From: Bactericera cockerelli
Taxonomy: Eukaryota; Arthropoda; Insecta; Hemiptera; Triozidae
Reading direction: 5' to 3'
Assembly (NCBI GenBank): GCA_024516035.1
Contig: CM044959.1
Coordinates: 15,525,298-15,589,297, forward strand
Length of the DNA stretch: 64,000 bases
Position numbers and translations under genes: made by a program. A model generated the notes under the pieces. That model saw only the letters and a list, made by a program, of their open reading frames with translations, had not been told where the DNA came from and searched no databases. Shown in pieces: positions 33,143-43,847 of the stretch (position 1 is the stretch's first letter; each line of letters opens with the position of its first letter).

Positions 33143-33345
33143 GTGGGAGTCAAGTGGTCAACGCGCTAGTCTGGTAAGTCAGGTAGTGCAGGGATCCGTT
33201 GGTTTGAATCCCACCCAGTGCACGCTCATTAATTAGATCTTGTGACCACATAATAATAAGACTCTGAGAGTTAGGTGGTAGACAATGTTTTGAGCATTTA
33301 CCTCGCCTGGTGGTTACCTTCCACTAATGAGTCTTATTAATATGA
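33143..33345 (+). mobile_element. SINE-B, near full length
   Basis: The A-box region CAAGTGGTCAACGCGCTAG and B box GTTGGTTTGAATCCCACCC come first. The body has AATAATAAGACTCTGAGAGT and CTCGCCTGGTGGTTACCTTC, and it ends in ATT-rich sequence. Used here as the reference for the family. Confidence 0.88.
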
Positions 33346-33689
33346 TTATAATAATTATATTATATGATTATTGTTTTCATCATTACTTTAGGTATGTTCT
33401 ATGCTGGGTATTCGGTACTAATTAATAAATTATATAAATTACGCAGTTATACCAAAATAATACTTTTATACATGTATAATATTATTTTGTACCTTATAAA
33501 ATACGTTTAATGTAGAATTTTCAAAAGTGCACTTTCAGAAAATAAATACTGCATAATGATCCCCTTACCCCCCCCCCCCCCCTCACTGTTTCCCCCCCCT
33601 GCATTAACTCTCTAATTGATATTTAATTATTCACTACTGTTAAGCTTTACCTAATCGACTGGGGGTGCTCTCAGGAAGTTGTTTGCATA
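33346..33689. other. AT-rich DNA with poly-C runs
   Basis: C runs at about 33569-33582 and 33591-33598. No gene seen. Confidence 0.45.
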
Positions 33690-35960
33690 GAGGAGAAGGG
33701 ACAGTTCCATAGGGGAAGAAGGGAGAGTTCCATAGAGGAAGAGTGAGAGTTCCATAGAGGAGAAGGGAGAGTTCCATAGAGGAAGAGGGAGAGTTCCATA
33801 GAGGAAGAGGGAGAGTTCCATAGAGGAAGAGGATGAGTTCCATAGAGGAAGAGGGAGAGTTCCATAGAGGAAGAAGGAGAGTTCCATAGAGGAAGAGGGA
33901 GAGTTCCATAGAGGAAGAGGGAGAGTTCCATAGAGGAGAAGGGAGAGTTCCATAGAGGAAGAAGGAGAGTTCCATAGAGGAAGAGGGAGAGTTCCATAGA
34001 GGAAGAGGGAGAGTTCCATAGAGGAGAAGGGAGAGTTCCATAGAGGAAGAAGGAGAGTTCCATAGAGGAAGAGGGAGAGTTCCATAGAGGAAGAGGGAGA
34101 GTTCCATAGAGGAGAAGGGAGAGTTCCATAGAGGAAGAGGGAGAGTTCCATAGAGGAAGAGGGAGAGTTCCTAGAGGAAGAGGGAGAGTTCCATAGAGGA
34201 AGAGGGACAGTTCCATAGAGAGAAAGGGAGAGTTCCATAGAGGAAGAGGGAGAGTTCCATAGAGGAAGAGGGAGAGTTCCATAGAGGAAGAGGGAGAGTT
34301 CCATAGAGGAAGAGGGAGAGTTCCATAGAGGAAGAGGGAGAGTTCCATAGAGGAAGAGGGAGAGTTCCATAGAGGAAGAAGGAGAGTTCCATAGAGGAAG
34401 AGGGAGAGTTCCATAGACGAGGAAGAGGGAGAGTTCCATAGAGGAAGAGGGAGAGTTCCATAGAGGAAGAGGAGAGTTCCATAGAGGAAAGGAGAGTTCC
34501 ATAGAGAGAAGGGATGAGTTCCATAGAGGAAGAGGATGAGTTCCATAGAGGAGAAGGGAGAGTTCCATAGAGGAAGAGGGAGAGTTCCATAGAGGAAGAG
34601 GGAGAGTTCCATAGAGGAAGAGGGAGAGTTCCATAGAGGAGAGGGAGAGTTCATAGAGGAAGAGGAGAGTTCCATAGAGAAGAGGGAGAGTTCCATAGAG
34701 GAAGAGGGAGAGTCCATAGAGGAAGAGGGAGAGTTCCATAGAGGAAGGAAGGAGGAGAGTTCCATAGAGTAAGAGGGAGAGTTCCATAGAGGAAGGAGAG
34801 TTGAGAGGAGTTCCATAGAGGAAGAGGAAGAGGAGTTCCATAGAGGAAGAGGGAGAGTTCCATAGAGGAAGAGGGAGAGTTCCATAGAGGAAGAGGGAGA
34901 GTTCCATAGAGGAAGAGGGAGAGTACCATAGAGGAAGAGGATGAGTTCCATAGAGGAAGAGGGAGAGTTCCATAGAGGAAGAGGGAGAGTTCCATAGAGG
35001 AAGAGGGAGAGTTCCATAGAGGAAAGAGGGAGAGGTGTCCATAGAGGAAGAAGGAGAGTTCCATAGAGGAAGAAGGAGAGTTCCATAGAGGAAGAAGGAG
35101 AGTTCCATAGAGGAAGAGGGAGAGTTCCATAGAGGAAGAGGGAGAGTTCCATAGAGGAAGAGGGAGAGTTCCATAGAGGAAGAAGGAGAGTTCCATAGAG
35201 GAAGAGGGAGAGTTCCATAGAGGACGAGGGAGAGTTCCATAGAGGAAGAGGGAGAGTTCCATAGAGGAAGAGGGGAGAGTTCCATAGAGGAAGAGGATGA
35301 GTTCCATAGAGGAGAAGGGAGAGTTCCATAGAGGAAGAGGATGAGTTCCATAGAGGAGAAGGGAGAGTTCCATAGAGGAAGAGAGGAGAGTTCCATAGAG
35401 GAAGAGGGAGAGTTCCATAGAGGAAGAGGGAGAGTTCCATAGATGAGGAGGGAGAGTTCCATAGAGTAAGAGGGAGAGTTCCATAGAGGAAGAGGGAGAG
35501 TACCATAGAGGAAGAGGGAGAGTACCATAGAGTAAGAGGGAGAGTTCCATAGAGGAAGAGGATGAGTTCCATAGAGGAAGAAGGAGAGTTCCATAGAGGA
35601 AGAAGGAGAGTTCCATAGAGGAAGAGGGAGAGTTCCATAGAGGAAGAGGGAGAGTTCCATAGAGGAAGAGGGAGAGTTCCATAGAGGAAGAAGGAGAGTT
35701 CCATAGAGGAAGAGGGAGAGTTCCATAGAGGAAGAGGGAGAGTTCCATAGAGGAAGAAGGAGAGTTCCATAGAGGAAGAGGGAGAGTTCCATAGTGGAAG
35801 AGGGAGAGTTCCATAGAGGAAGAAGGAGAGTTCCATAGAGGAAGAGGGAGAGTTCCATAGAGGAAGAGGGAGAGTACCATAGAGGAAGAGGGAGAGTTCC
35901 ATAGAGGAAGAAGGAGAGTTCCATAGAGGAAGAGGATGAGTTCCATAGAGTAAGAGGAAG
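33690..35960. repeat. 22-bp minisatellite, about 100 copies
   Basis: The unit is GAGAGTTCCATAGAGGAAGA plus GG. Variants recur: GAAGAAGG, GAGAAGGG, GAAGAGGAT and TACCATAG, plus rare 1-3-base indels clustered at about 34480-34850. Because 22 is not divisible by three, the antisense strand cycles through all frames and stays open. This yields artefactual frames of up to 784 residues (MELSLFLYGTLPLPLW...) in every reading frame. Confidence 0.97.
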
Positions 35961-36043
35961 AGAACAGGGTTTGAGTGGAAATCTCACACAAAGCAGTGGG
36001 ACCAAATGGGATCTATTTTGACATCCTAATTCGAATTATGTTA

Positions 36044-36103
36044 GACGTGGGTTTCACCCTCCATTTGCTGAGAATCGTACTAGCTACACCCACATTAACT
36101 CAA
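36044..36103 (-). mobile_element. SINE-C core fragment
   Basis: TTTCACCCTCCATTTGCTGA and AATCGTACTAGCTAC are the reverse of the shared core. About 60 bp only. Confidence 0.6.
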
Positions 36104-36177
36104 TAGAAATTATATAAATACTCTGTTGTGGGAGGTAAGCACAAGGCGAGGTTATTGCTCAATTTCTACCACCTGAC

Positions 36178-36560
36178 CAAGCCAGCCTCCGTGACGTGAC
36201 GGTTGAGACTACTGCCCGTAGTCAAGAGATCCCGAGTTCGATACCCTGTTTTCGAAGAAAATTCTGTTCCCTCCAAACACGCGAGGCTGGCATTTCCGGC
36301 CCTACCCAGACTGGGTGAGGTTAATGCGTGTAGCAGGTTTGTCAGATTCCTGCGAGTGTTGGTTAACACCCTCGTCGTGATATGACCATGCAGTTCACGG
36401 CCCTACCCAGGATGGGTGAGGTTAATGCGGTAGCTGGTACGATTTCCAGCGAATGGAGGGTAAAACCCCCGTTCTAACTATATATCTCAATCAGGACGTT
36501 ATAAAACCAAATAGAATCAACTGGTCACAATAGATCTAATTAGGTGGCAGTGTTACTCCA
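36178..36560 (+). mobile_element. SINE-C composite with two tandem core modules
   Basis: The tRNA-like head has A-box region GTGACGTGACGGTTGAGACT and B box CGAGTTCGATACCC. The first core (about 36299-36396) continues into the 3' module of the 5S-headed family (GATATGACCATGCAGTT). A second core (about 36397-36500) then follows in SINE-C form (GGTACGATTTCCAGCGAATG). It ends with AATAGAATCAACTGGTCACA and an unrelated tail also seen at 51365-51416. Confidence 0.85.
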
Positions 36561-36582
36561 AATGCTACCTTCTTTTTTTTTG

Positions 36583-36800
36583 GGGTTAACCGTCGCTTTC
36601 AACTGCATGGTCATATCACGACGGGGGTGTTACCCCCCACTCGCAGGAATCTGACAAACCTGTTACCCACATTAACCTCACCTAGCCTGGGTTTTGCCCG
36701 ACTGCCATCACGAAGTCTTCACCTCGGTGGATGTTGCTTGTCTTCTGTGATCCTACGAGAACCGGTGCAATCAACGCGCGATCGGCGCGGGGCGCTGGCT
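36583..36800 (-). mobile_element. 5S-headed SINE
   Basis: Reverse copy. It begins with the 3' end (ACCGTCGCTTTCAACTGCAT) and ends with the 5S-like head (GATCCTACGAGAACCGGTGC; CAACGCGCGATCGGCGC). The segment corresponding to the 5S A box is altered (GTTGCTTGTCTTCTGTGATC). Confidence 0.75.
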
Positions 36801-36944
36801 AATAACTTCTCTCCAACTATACCCACTATTTTGAATGCACCAGGAATGCATGTAATCTCAAATGGACAAAAATGTAGGCTTTGACACTTTTCAACTATGT
36901 GTAAGTGAATAGATAGATATTGAAGTAAGTGAACTGATAAAGTG

Positions 36945-37145
36945 CACTAATAATCAAGTGGTTAACGCGCTAGTCTATAGTAATCCAGGTAGCGTAGGGA
37001 TCCGTTGGTTCAAATCCCACCCCGTGCATGCATTTTTAATCATTAATTTGAGTTTGTAGCCACATAATAATAAGACTCTGAGTGTTAATTGGTAGAAATG
37101 CTTGGAGCATTAACCTTGCCTGGTGGTTACCTTTCACTAAATAGT
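36945..37145 (+). mobile_element. SINE-B copy
   Basis: AAGTGGTTAACGCGCTAGTC and GTTGGTTCAAATCCCACCC are intact A- and B-box regions. The body and tail match 33143-33345. Confidence 0.88.
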
Positions 37146-37164
37146 GTTATTTTTGGTTTTATGT

Positions 37165-37315
37165 TTTTTTATCTCTCTCTATTTGTCCCCTCTCCCATGT
37201 AATTCCAAGTCGATCATGAGTAAAGGCAAGGTGGTAGAAAATGCTCTGAGAATTAACCTCGCCTAGTGGTTACCTTCCACTGGAGATTGTCATTATTATT
37301 ATTACTATTATTGAA
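37165..37315 (+). mobile_element. SINE-B tail joined to another dispersed repeat
   Basis: About 37180-37227 (CATGTAATTCCAAGTCGATC, ATGAGTAAAGGCAA) matches the reverse strand at about 51685-51735. From 37226 the SINE-B tail (CTCGCCTAGTGGTTACCTTC) follows, then ATTATTATT. Confidence 0.6.
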
Positions 37316-37551
37316 TGCAGTTTCCCTTAACTCTTTGCAGGAAACTATCAAAGTCTACTTTCTACTCTAAACTGTTTAAACGACTAAAAGCAGGTTGATA
37401 ATAGAGCTTTCGTTGGGAAAGCGGGACGACAAAGTTCAACTCTTGTTTTCCAGACTACAAAGACACCTAGAGTCAACAGAAGGAAGAAAAAGAGAAGGAA
37501 CTATACGGGGTGTCTCAAGAGATGAGAACCTGGCTGTTTCGAACATAAATA

Positions 37552-37640
37552 CGATTGCACGAATAGCTCAGTGATTAACCACTCGCTTGCCATATGGAAG
37601 GTCCCGGGTTCGAACCCCCGCGCCGACAAATATTTAAGAG
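37552..37640 (+). mobile_element. SINE-G head
   Basis: GAATAGCTCAGTGATTAACC (A box) and GGTCCCGGGTTCGAACCCC (B box) form a good tRNA-like head. The sequence then leaves the family at about 37640 and enters a MITE end. The cloverleaf acceptor stem is not closed, so a working tRNA is unlikely. Confidence 0.65.
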
Positions 37641-37642
37641 AT

Positions 37643-37770
37643 AGTGCAGGGTTAGTTAATCGAATCTTGTTTCATAATTCGGCCCTGTGTCAAATTATAA
37701 AAACAGGATTAATTTTAAGATAAGCCAGAATATCCCACAAGTCGGAGTTTCAACCAATCACAGCTAAGTA
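37643..37770. mobile_element. MITE fragments (GGCC/AAACAGGATTA family), end to end
   Basis: 37643-37684 resembles the right end (GTTAGTTAATCGAATC, TGTTTCATAATTCGGCC). 37681-37765 resembles the left half (AATTATAAAAACAGGATTA, CAACCAATCACAGC). The order is right end then left end, as if two copies abut or a copy was rearranged by the flanking SINE-G insertions. Confidence 0.5.
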
Positions 37771-37777
37771 TTAAACG

Positions 37778-38066
37778 CACAATTAGCTTAATGGTAATGT
37801 ACTTGATTGCCATGTGGAAGTTCCTGGGTTCAAATCTGTGCGCCGACAAAAATTTGTATTCAAAGTTTGGTTACAGTTGTTTGTAGGGAATACCTTCCGG
37901 TGAGCTCGTGTTGACCCAGCACCTAAATAGGAAGTATTGTGTCACTTCTCGCTCATCAGAGGGGAGGCATACTACGGAATGGGCAAGCTACAACACAGAC
38001 CACAAGCGTCTACAGTAGCTCCTGTTTCATGGCTACAAAATAAAAAAGGCTGTGAAACACTCATCT
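37778..38066 (+). mobile_element. SINE-G, long copy
   Basis: The head is CACAATTAGCTTAATGGTAA and CCTGGGTTCAAATCTGTGCG. The body is GAATACCTTCCGGTGAGCTC, GTTGACCCAGCACCTAAATA and CTCCTGTTTCATGGCTAC. It closely matches the reverse copy at 10523-10752. Confidence 0.82.
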
Positions 38067-38225
38067 TTTACTTTTAAAGACGTGTAAGGAGAGACATGAT
38101 TTAGTGGACTGTAAAGTGTTGCAAGACTCGCTGGCACTGGCTGGTTCGATTTTAAGCACGGGAAAAATGAAAATATACAAGAAAAGAGAACACTTAAAAA
38201 GGAATAATGTACCTGCATAATTATT

Positions 38226-38397
38226 TTATAAGGGTTGGGTGGAAAAAATTACCATAGGCAATAACCCCGCCCTTTAGTTAGAACATAATATGTATGTGTG
38301 TAATATTATTTATCTATATTTTCCTTTTTATTGATTATATTGTTTCCATTTATTCATTTCTTGGTCATCATTATTTGTACTGTACATAATTATTATC
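38226..38397 (+). mobile_element. Retroposon 3' end (GGCAATAACCCCGCC family)
   Basis: GGTTGGGTGGAAAAAATTAC, GGCAATAACCCCGCCCTTTA, then T-rich sequence as at 9152-9344. Confidence 0.6.
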
Positions 38398-38612
38398 TAG
38401 GCATCCCCAGCGGAGCAGGATTTTTTCTGCTCTGTACTTGGGTGTTCGGGGTCTACTCATACCTCGTGAGGAAAAATGAGTAGCTGCTTTAATGTTAGTA
38501 GCAACCAGTGGCGAAATTATAAGCAAAAATAAGATATTGAGATATTAAGGTAAGGAAAAGTCCTATAATTCTGCGCTACCCACTAAAATTGTGATATAAT
38601 AACACAAAGAAA
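38398..38612 (+). mobile_element. SINE-F, 5'-truncated
   Basis: Starts within the head after the B box (CCCCAGCGGAGCAGG). The body (TCTGCTCTGTACTTGGGTGT, CATACCTCGTGAGGAAAAAT) and end (TGCGCTACCCACTAAAATTG) agree closely with 4548-4855. Confidence 0.85.
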
Positions 38613-38839
38613 CACATTTATTTATTATTACTTATTTCTTAACGATAGGTATTTTAGACTGGTTTGTTGATCGAGTAATTTCATACTAAGTACTTCACAG
38701 TAGTTAACAAAATCACCACGCTTAGGGCTGCGGAACATTCGATCCACAAGGTATGATTCCGCTATCTTTAACATCGAGTTACCCCCTGTATATGTCTGAT
38801 TGTTCACAAATCTCTTTGCAAGATCCTCAACATCCTGTA

Positions 38840-39818
38840 TATCTTCTCTTTCTTCCCCTCTCTCCTTCTCCTCTTTCTCTCCCTCTCCTTTTTCACCCTG
38901 TCCTTATCTTTGCCTTTATCTCGAGAACACCATCTTTAATTTCCTATCCGCACATTGCACTGCCACTAAACTATTAGTTGGAGCTAAGAAAAGCATCTTA
39001 ATGAACTCCCTTCCTTCTCTACTCTATCCCTTTCTTTCTCTCTGTCTCTCTCTCTTTCTTTCTCTCTCTCTCCATCACTTCTCCTCGTATTATAAGCTGT
39101 CTCTATCATTTCTCTCTCTCTCTCTCTTTTCCCTCATTTTTATTCCCATTCAAACCCTATCTTTATCTTTTCCCTGAGTCTTTCTCTTAATTTTTCTCTT
39201 TTTTTCTTTAGTCTCAGTGTGTTCTATTTTTATGTTTTCTTTCTCTTTGTCTCTCTTCTCGCTCTACCTCTCTCTCTCTTCATCACTTCTCCTCGCATTA
39301 TAAGCTGTCTCTACCATTTCTCTCTCTCTCTTTTCCCTTATTTTTATTCCCATTCAAACCCTATCTTTATCTTTTCCCTGTGTCTCTCTCTTATTTTTTT
39401 TCACTTTAGTCTCAGTGTGTTCAATTTTTATGTTTTTTTTTTTCTCTCTCCTCTCGCTCTCTCTTTCTCTCCTTCACTTCTCCTATAATTATTAACTGTC
39501 TCTACCATTTCTCTCTTTCTCTCTCTTTTGCCCCATTCAAACCCTATCTTTACCTTTTCCATGTGTCTCTCTCTTAATTTTTCTCTCTCTTTTCTGTTTA
39601 GTCTTAGTGCGTTCAATTTTTATGATTTCTTTTTGAACAAATCCTGTACCTAACTTATACTCCACCATGACCTTATCTGTTTTTTATTATTCACCTCTAC
39701 CCCAAAAAGTTAGCATTAGCTTAGGGGATGTAATGTTTGTAATAATAAAAAAAATAATATATAAATATAAATGAAATTTTTTCAAAATCAAATCAAATCA
39801 AAATCTCTCTCTCTCTCT

Positions 39819-39864
<46 letters not shown>

Positions 39865-40067
39865 CTCTTTCTCTTGATCTCTCTATCCTTTTTTCCTTTC
39901 TCTGTGTATGTTAAATTTATACTATGTCTCTGGGTTTGCCTACTTCCTACCTCTCTCTCCCCATTATTCTCTGTCTCTTAAATTCTCCTCCTTCAATGTT
40001 CCTTTCTTTCTCTCTCTCTCTTCTCAACTTCATAATCAATCTCATTCCTATTCCCTTACCGATTACG

Positions 40068-40098
<31 letters not shown>

Positions 40099-40290
40099 CC
40101 TCTCTCTCTCTGTCTCGCTTCATTTTGTCTCGATTTTCTTTGGAACTTTTTTCTTCCGTCTCGATTTTTGCTTCAGTTTTCCTTCCTATTACTCCCTAAG
40201 ATGTTCCTTTGAAGTGGTTATGGCTGTTTTCCGTAGGACGTTACGAGATAGAGAGAGAGAGAGAGATAGAGAGAGAGGGAGAGAGATATG
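38840..40290. repeat. Pyrimidine-rich region with about 200-bp imperfect triplication, switching to GA
   Basis: Blocks beginning CACTTCTCCTCGTATTATAA (about 39075), CACTTCTCCTCGCATTATAA (39284) and CACTTCTCCTATAATTATTA (39474) show a period near 200 bp. Each contains CATTCAAACCCTATCTTTA. CT microsatellite follows to about 40120, then a GA run at 40240-40290 on the same strand. All Ser/Leu-rich frames are compositional. Confidence 0.88.
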
Positions 40291-40770
40291 ATAATGAGGG
40301 TGAAAACAGAGATAGAGAAAAGGCACATTAAGGGAGAAAGAGAAGGAGAGCTGCCATTTCGTTATCGCGACAACACTATCATGGCAAATGACATTTTTTT
40401 TATACAAAAAAAACTACATGTTTTCGTGAAAATTTCATATTCCCCTCTCTCCCCCAACACCTACTTCACACCCATTTAGATAGCAGGCTCGCAGCAGGTG
40501 GGGGGAGGAGGAGGGTGTGCTTTGGCTACAGGCTTGATTTTACTGAAAGGTCACTTGTGGCTGGGACTCGCGTCGAAAGAGAAACATGTCAGAAGAAGGG
40601 AAACAAGAACCACCCTGGTTCGTTTGAAATCGACCAAGGCCTGGTTGGTTTAAAGCTCTATACTTTTAACAAACCAGAATTAAAGTGAGATAAACAATGC
40701 ATGCCCCATCAACTGCTCGCCATCTCATCGAAACCATCGCAATTGAATACCTGCGATCTGTGGTCTCACC

Positions 40771-40927
40771 TTTTAAGTTAAAGTTCGTCCTATTTGTGTT
40801 AATCACTTTCGTGATATCCCAACTACTCAAACTCGCTTTACTAAATCTACGCTGAAACCGGGACTTGAACCACCGACCTCCAGGTTACAAGTCGCCCGCC
40901 TTATCGATCAAGCTACTGATGTCGGTA
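40771..40927 (-). mobile_element. SINE-A with 12-bp target duplication
   Basis: Full reverse copy. The tail has GTTAATCACTTTCGTGATAT and the head has ATCGATCAAGCTACTGATGT. It is bracketed by TGTGGTCTCACC at 40759-40770 and 40928-40939. Confidence 0.93.
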
Positions 40928-40939
40928 TGTGGTCTCACC

Positions 40940-41552
40940 CAAAAGAATTTTCAGTATTCCTGGACCTGCCTACCACGGAAAATATTGAATATATTATACA
41001 AGAAAATTAATGTCAATCTCCGTGGTGTAATAGATGTGAGTATTAACCTTTATATGGTCGAGAGGACATGACTTTGAATCCATCTTGTACCTACATTAAT
41101 TTCTAAACAAAGGCTAAGCTAGTTAGCTGACACGAAACTCCCAATGATTTAGAAAAATTAAGAAATAGGTTAATATAAAAAACGCAGTCCTGTATGACTG
41201 TCTATAATTTTACCTACCACCCCTTTCAGTTAAAACGTCCCTGAACAGTTTGTCCCTCTTGCTCTTTTGATATTACTGGGACAAATAATGTTTATTTTTT
41301 ATCTTTACAAGCAGCAAAATGTTAAATTGAAAAGTGAAAGGGTACATAATTATAGAATAGGACATTTACTTTGTATCTTTTTCCTTTTTTTTTGTCATAC
41401 ATAAATTTTAATTTATTTTATGAGGTAGGTAAGTAGATTCTTGAATTATTTCTGTTTTGACTAGTGAAATAGAGAAAACATTACCTTCCGACCAGAATAT
41501 AATATGAGTTCCTTAATTTTACGCTTCCCATCTAAATATTGTGATAAATAGG
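40940..41552. other. AT-rich DNA, nothing recognised
   Basis: A 68-codon frame crossing the SINE and this segment is not convincing as coding sequence. Confidence 0.4.
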
Positions 41553-41668
41553 TATCTACTCAAACTCGCTTTATATAATCTACGCTGAAACCGGGACTTA
41601 AACCACCGTCCTCCAGGTTACAAGTCCGCTGCCTTATCGATCAAGCTCATCAAGCTACTGAGGTCGGT
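41553..41668 (-). mobile_element. SINE-A, tail-truncated
   Basis: Contains CTACTCAAACTCGCTTTATA and the head TCCAGGTTACAAGTCCGC. The A-box side holds a small internal duplication (CAAGCTCATCAAGCT). Confidence 0.85.
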
Positions 41669-41980
41669 TGTATGATATAGAAGGGTAATAACTTTAAATC
41701 AAAGAATTTGTATATTAGGTATGCAATATGGTTTACATGGTTCACACTCCTATGATGTCGTGTTTTATTAGTGGAAAAACACATTTTTTTTCTCTCCATC
41801 AACTAAAAATCAATTCAGAAATTATTTTTTAGGACAATAAAATTTGATTATTTGTAGCACTTGAAGCAGCATAAATATGTAAGAATAAAAGTAGTATGGT
41901 TAATGACTAATTTTGGACTGTCACACCGACCATATCAAAATTTTGACCAATAATAATTTTGTTTTTTTTGTTTCATTAGA

Positions 41981-42181
41981 GTTTAACGTCATTTTTCAAT
42001 TGCATGGTCATACACGACGGGGGTTTTACCCTCCATTCGCAGGAAACTTACAAACCTGCTAACCACATTGGCCTCACACAGCCTGGGTTGGGCCGCAATG
42101 CCAGCATCACGAAGTCTGGACGTTGCTTAACTTCGGTGATGCTACGAGAACCAGTGCATTCAACGCGCCATTGACGCTGGC
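41981..42181 (-). mobile_element. 5S-headed SINE
   Basis: Reverse copy with a clean 5S-like block: GTTGCTTAACTTCGGTGATG is the complement of the 5S A-box region, next to CTACGAGAACCAGTGCATTC. The 3' module leads in with GTCATACACGACGGGGG. Confidence 0.8.
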
Positions 42182-42663
42182 ATCAATAATCATTCGGATA
42201 CTGAGTTTATGCCTATGTTCCTAATAATTATGTAAAATGTATACATATACATATAACATAAAATTAAATACTAGCTACCATGTATTAACCCAATTCAGCT
42301 TTTGCTGAGGTACATAACTGTGGAATAAAATTTATATAAATAGGTATTTCAACTGAACACCGAAATAAAGCTCGTGTTGGCCCGGAGTACTTTCTACCTA
42401 CAGCTTTGCATGGTGTGCGAATTTCGTATGGCAAATTATTCATGATTTCAAAATGGCGCTCTTGAGAAATAGGTTGGCTTTGTTCGGGGGGTGCACTACT
42501 GTTTAAAATTTCAGAAAAACATTTCACGACATTATATGGAAAATGGCTGGAAGGTCGTATGTATGGAAGGGCGTATAATATTTACTATAATGGTCGTCCT
42601 CCAAAAACGTTATGCTGAGAAAGGTATATGTGACTACGAGTGTTTCATAATACAAATTTATGA
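42182..42663 (-). other. Spacer with an unassigned 80-codon minus frame
   Basis: Minus frame 42285-42527 (starting MKCFSEILNSSAPPEQ, later RTPCKAVGRKYSGP) is moderately complex and not low-complexity, but I recognise no family. It lies between two oppositely oriented 5S-headed SINEs and may be an unclassified transposon piece. Confidence 0.2.
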
Positions 42664-42870
42664 CAGCGTTGATGGCGTCTTGAATGAAGCGGTTCTCGTG
42701 GGGTAACCAGTAACCGAAGTTAATTAACGTCCAGCGAAGTGAAGATTGTGATTCCGGCACAACCCAGGCTGAGTGAGGCTAGAGTGGGTAGCAGCAGGTC
42801 TGTGAGTTTCCTGCGAATGGAGAGTAACACCCCCGTCGTCATATAACCATGCAGTTAAAACCAACGTTAA
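42664..42870 (+). mobile_element. 5S-headed SINE
   Basis: The head is AGCGTTGATGGCGTCTTGAA, GGTTCTCGT and ACCGAAGTTAATTAACGTCC. The core and 3' module are intact. The A-box region is slightly mutated compared with 5S. Confidence 0.78.
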
Positions 42871-43009
42871 GCTCGAATATAAAAAAATTCAGAAGCTGTC
42901 GACTGCTGGGTAGTGAGGTGTGGGTTCAAAACCTACTGAAGGACATCATTTGCAGATCCTTTGTAAAGTGTCCATGAAAGTGAAGGAGGTGATATTTTAC
43001 AAAAGAGTT

Positions 43010-43211
43010 CATCATCATAGGGTGGCGTCATCATGGACGATGGTAGCCAGACAGTGGAGGAATGACTCAGCACTTCTACCACTGTCTTTACAAGGAGGCT
43101 AATAATTGACAAGGGCCCTCAGAACCAAGCCAATGCTGGTCTACTCCCTGTTTTTAGTCTCCCATCCAGACTGCTGGTCTACTCCCTCTTTATAGTCCCC
43201 TAGCCAGACTT
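43010..43211 (+). repeat. Unclassified dispersed repeat (GGTAGCC...AGTCCCC family)
   Basis: GACGATGGTAGCCAGACAGT, CTACCACTGTCTTTACAAGG and CCAATGCTGGTCTACTCCCT. It ends with two copies of a roughly 45-bp block (CTGGTCTACTCCCT...CCAGACT). Copies at 47467-47634 and 55154-55399. No Pol III boxes or terminal inverted repeats identified. Confidence 0.8.
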
Positions 43212-43672
43212 AAAGCGTTCAATATTTTTAAAACAAATACCTATAGCTTTTGTAGTAGATTTTTTTATGCTAATCATATTATTATGGTACCTCTCATTTT
43301 AAAAAAATAAAAATTTACAAGGAGAGTTTTGCACTATCAAAATCAACAGTTACCTAGATAATACCATGTATTGCACTTTACGTAAAAGCCTCAATTGTTT
43401 TATCTAAAAAATCCCCATCTTACATTCAGTGGCTTTTAAAAGAACACAATTTACCTACAAAGGGCTCAAATTGTTTCGTAATAAATTATGAGCGAAAAAG
43501 AGAAAGAGAAGAAATTAATCATAATTATTATTATTATCAATGTTATTTTTAATTCTTCTGGTTGTTATTATTTCTCAGAAACTAAGTTTGATAATTGAAC
43601 TTTTCCGAACCCTTATACCTACCTTCTTCTTAGTCCAGCAAGAAAATACACCTCTTCGATATCGACAGACTG

Positions 43673-43705
<33 letters not shown>

Positions 43706-43847
43706 TGCTAATAGTTTATCAAAGAATCTTCTGAAATAGGAATTTCATTGTTATTTATTTATTTATTACAGGGTCTACTTTTGTATGATGTACGAAAAAT
43801 AGTTGTGAAAGAGAGATAAATACCCATTTTCATTTAAAAAAAATATA
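43212..43847. other. AT-rich DNA with long A run
   Basis: An A run of about 29 at 43673-43701 follows ordinary sequence, possibly an old retroposon tail. No gene recognised. Confidence 0.45.

Noticed and set aside
33651..36005. 784- and 743-residue antisense frames
   Set aside because: Pure products of the 22-bp minisatellite: the repeat cycles through all three frames and none contains a stop.
37341..37394. Short exon after a strong acceptor (CCCTTAACTCTTTGCAG)
   Set aside because: The donor candidate (GTTGAT) is poor and fewer than 20 codons would be encoded.
37552..37640. Functional tRNA gene
   Set aside because: A and B boxes are good, but the acceptor stem does not close and the sequence matches the head of a SINE family.
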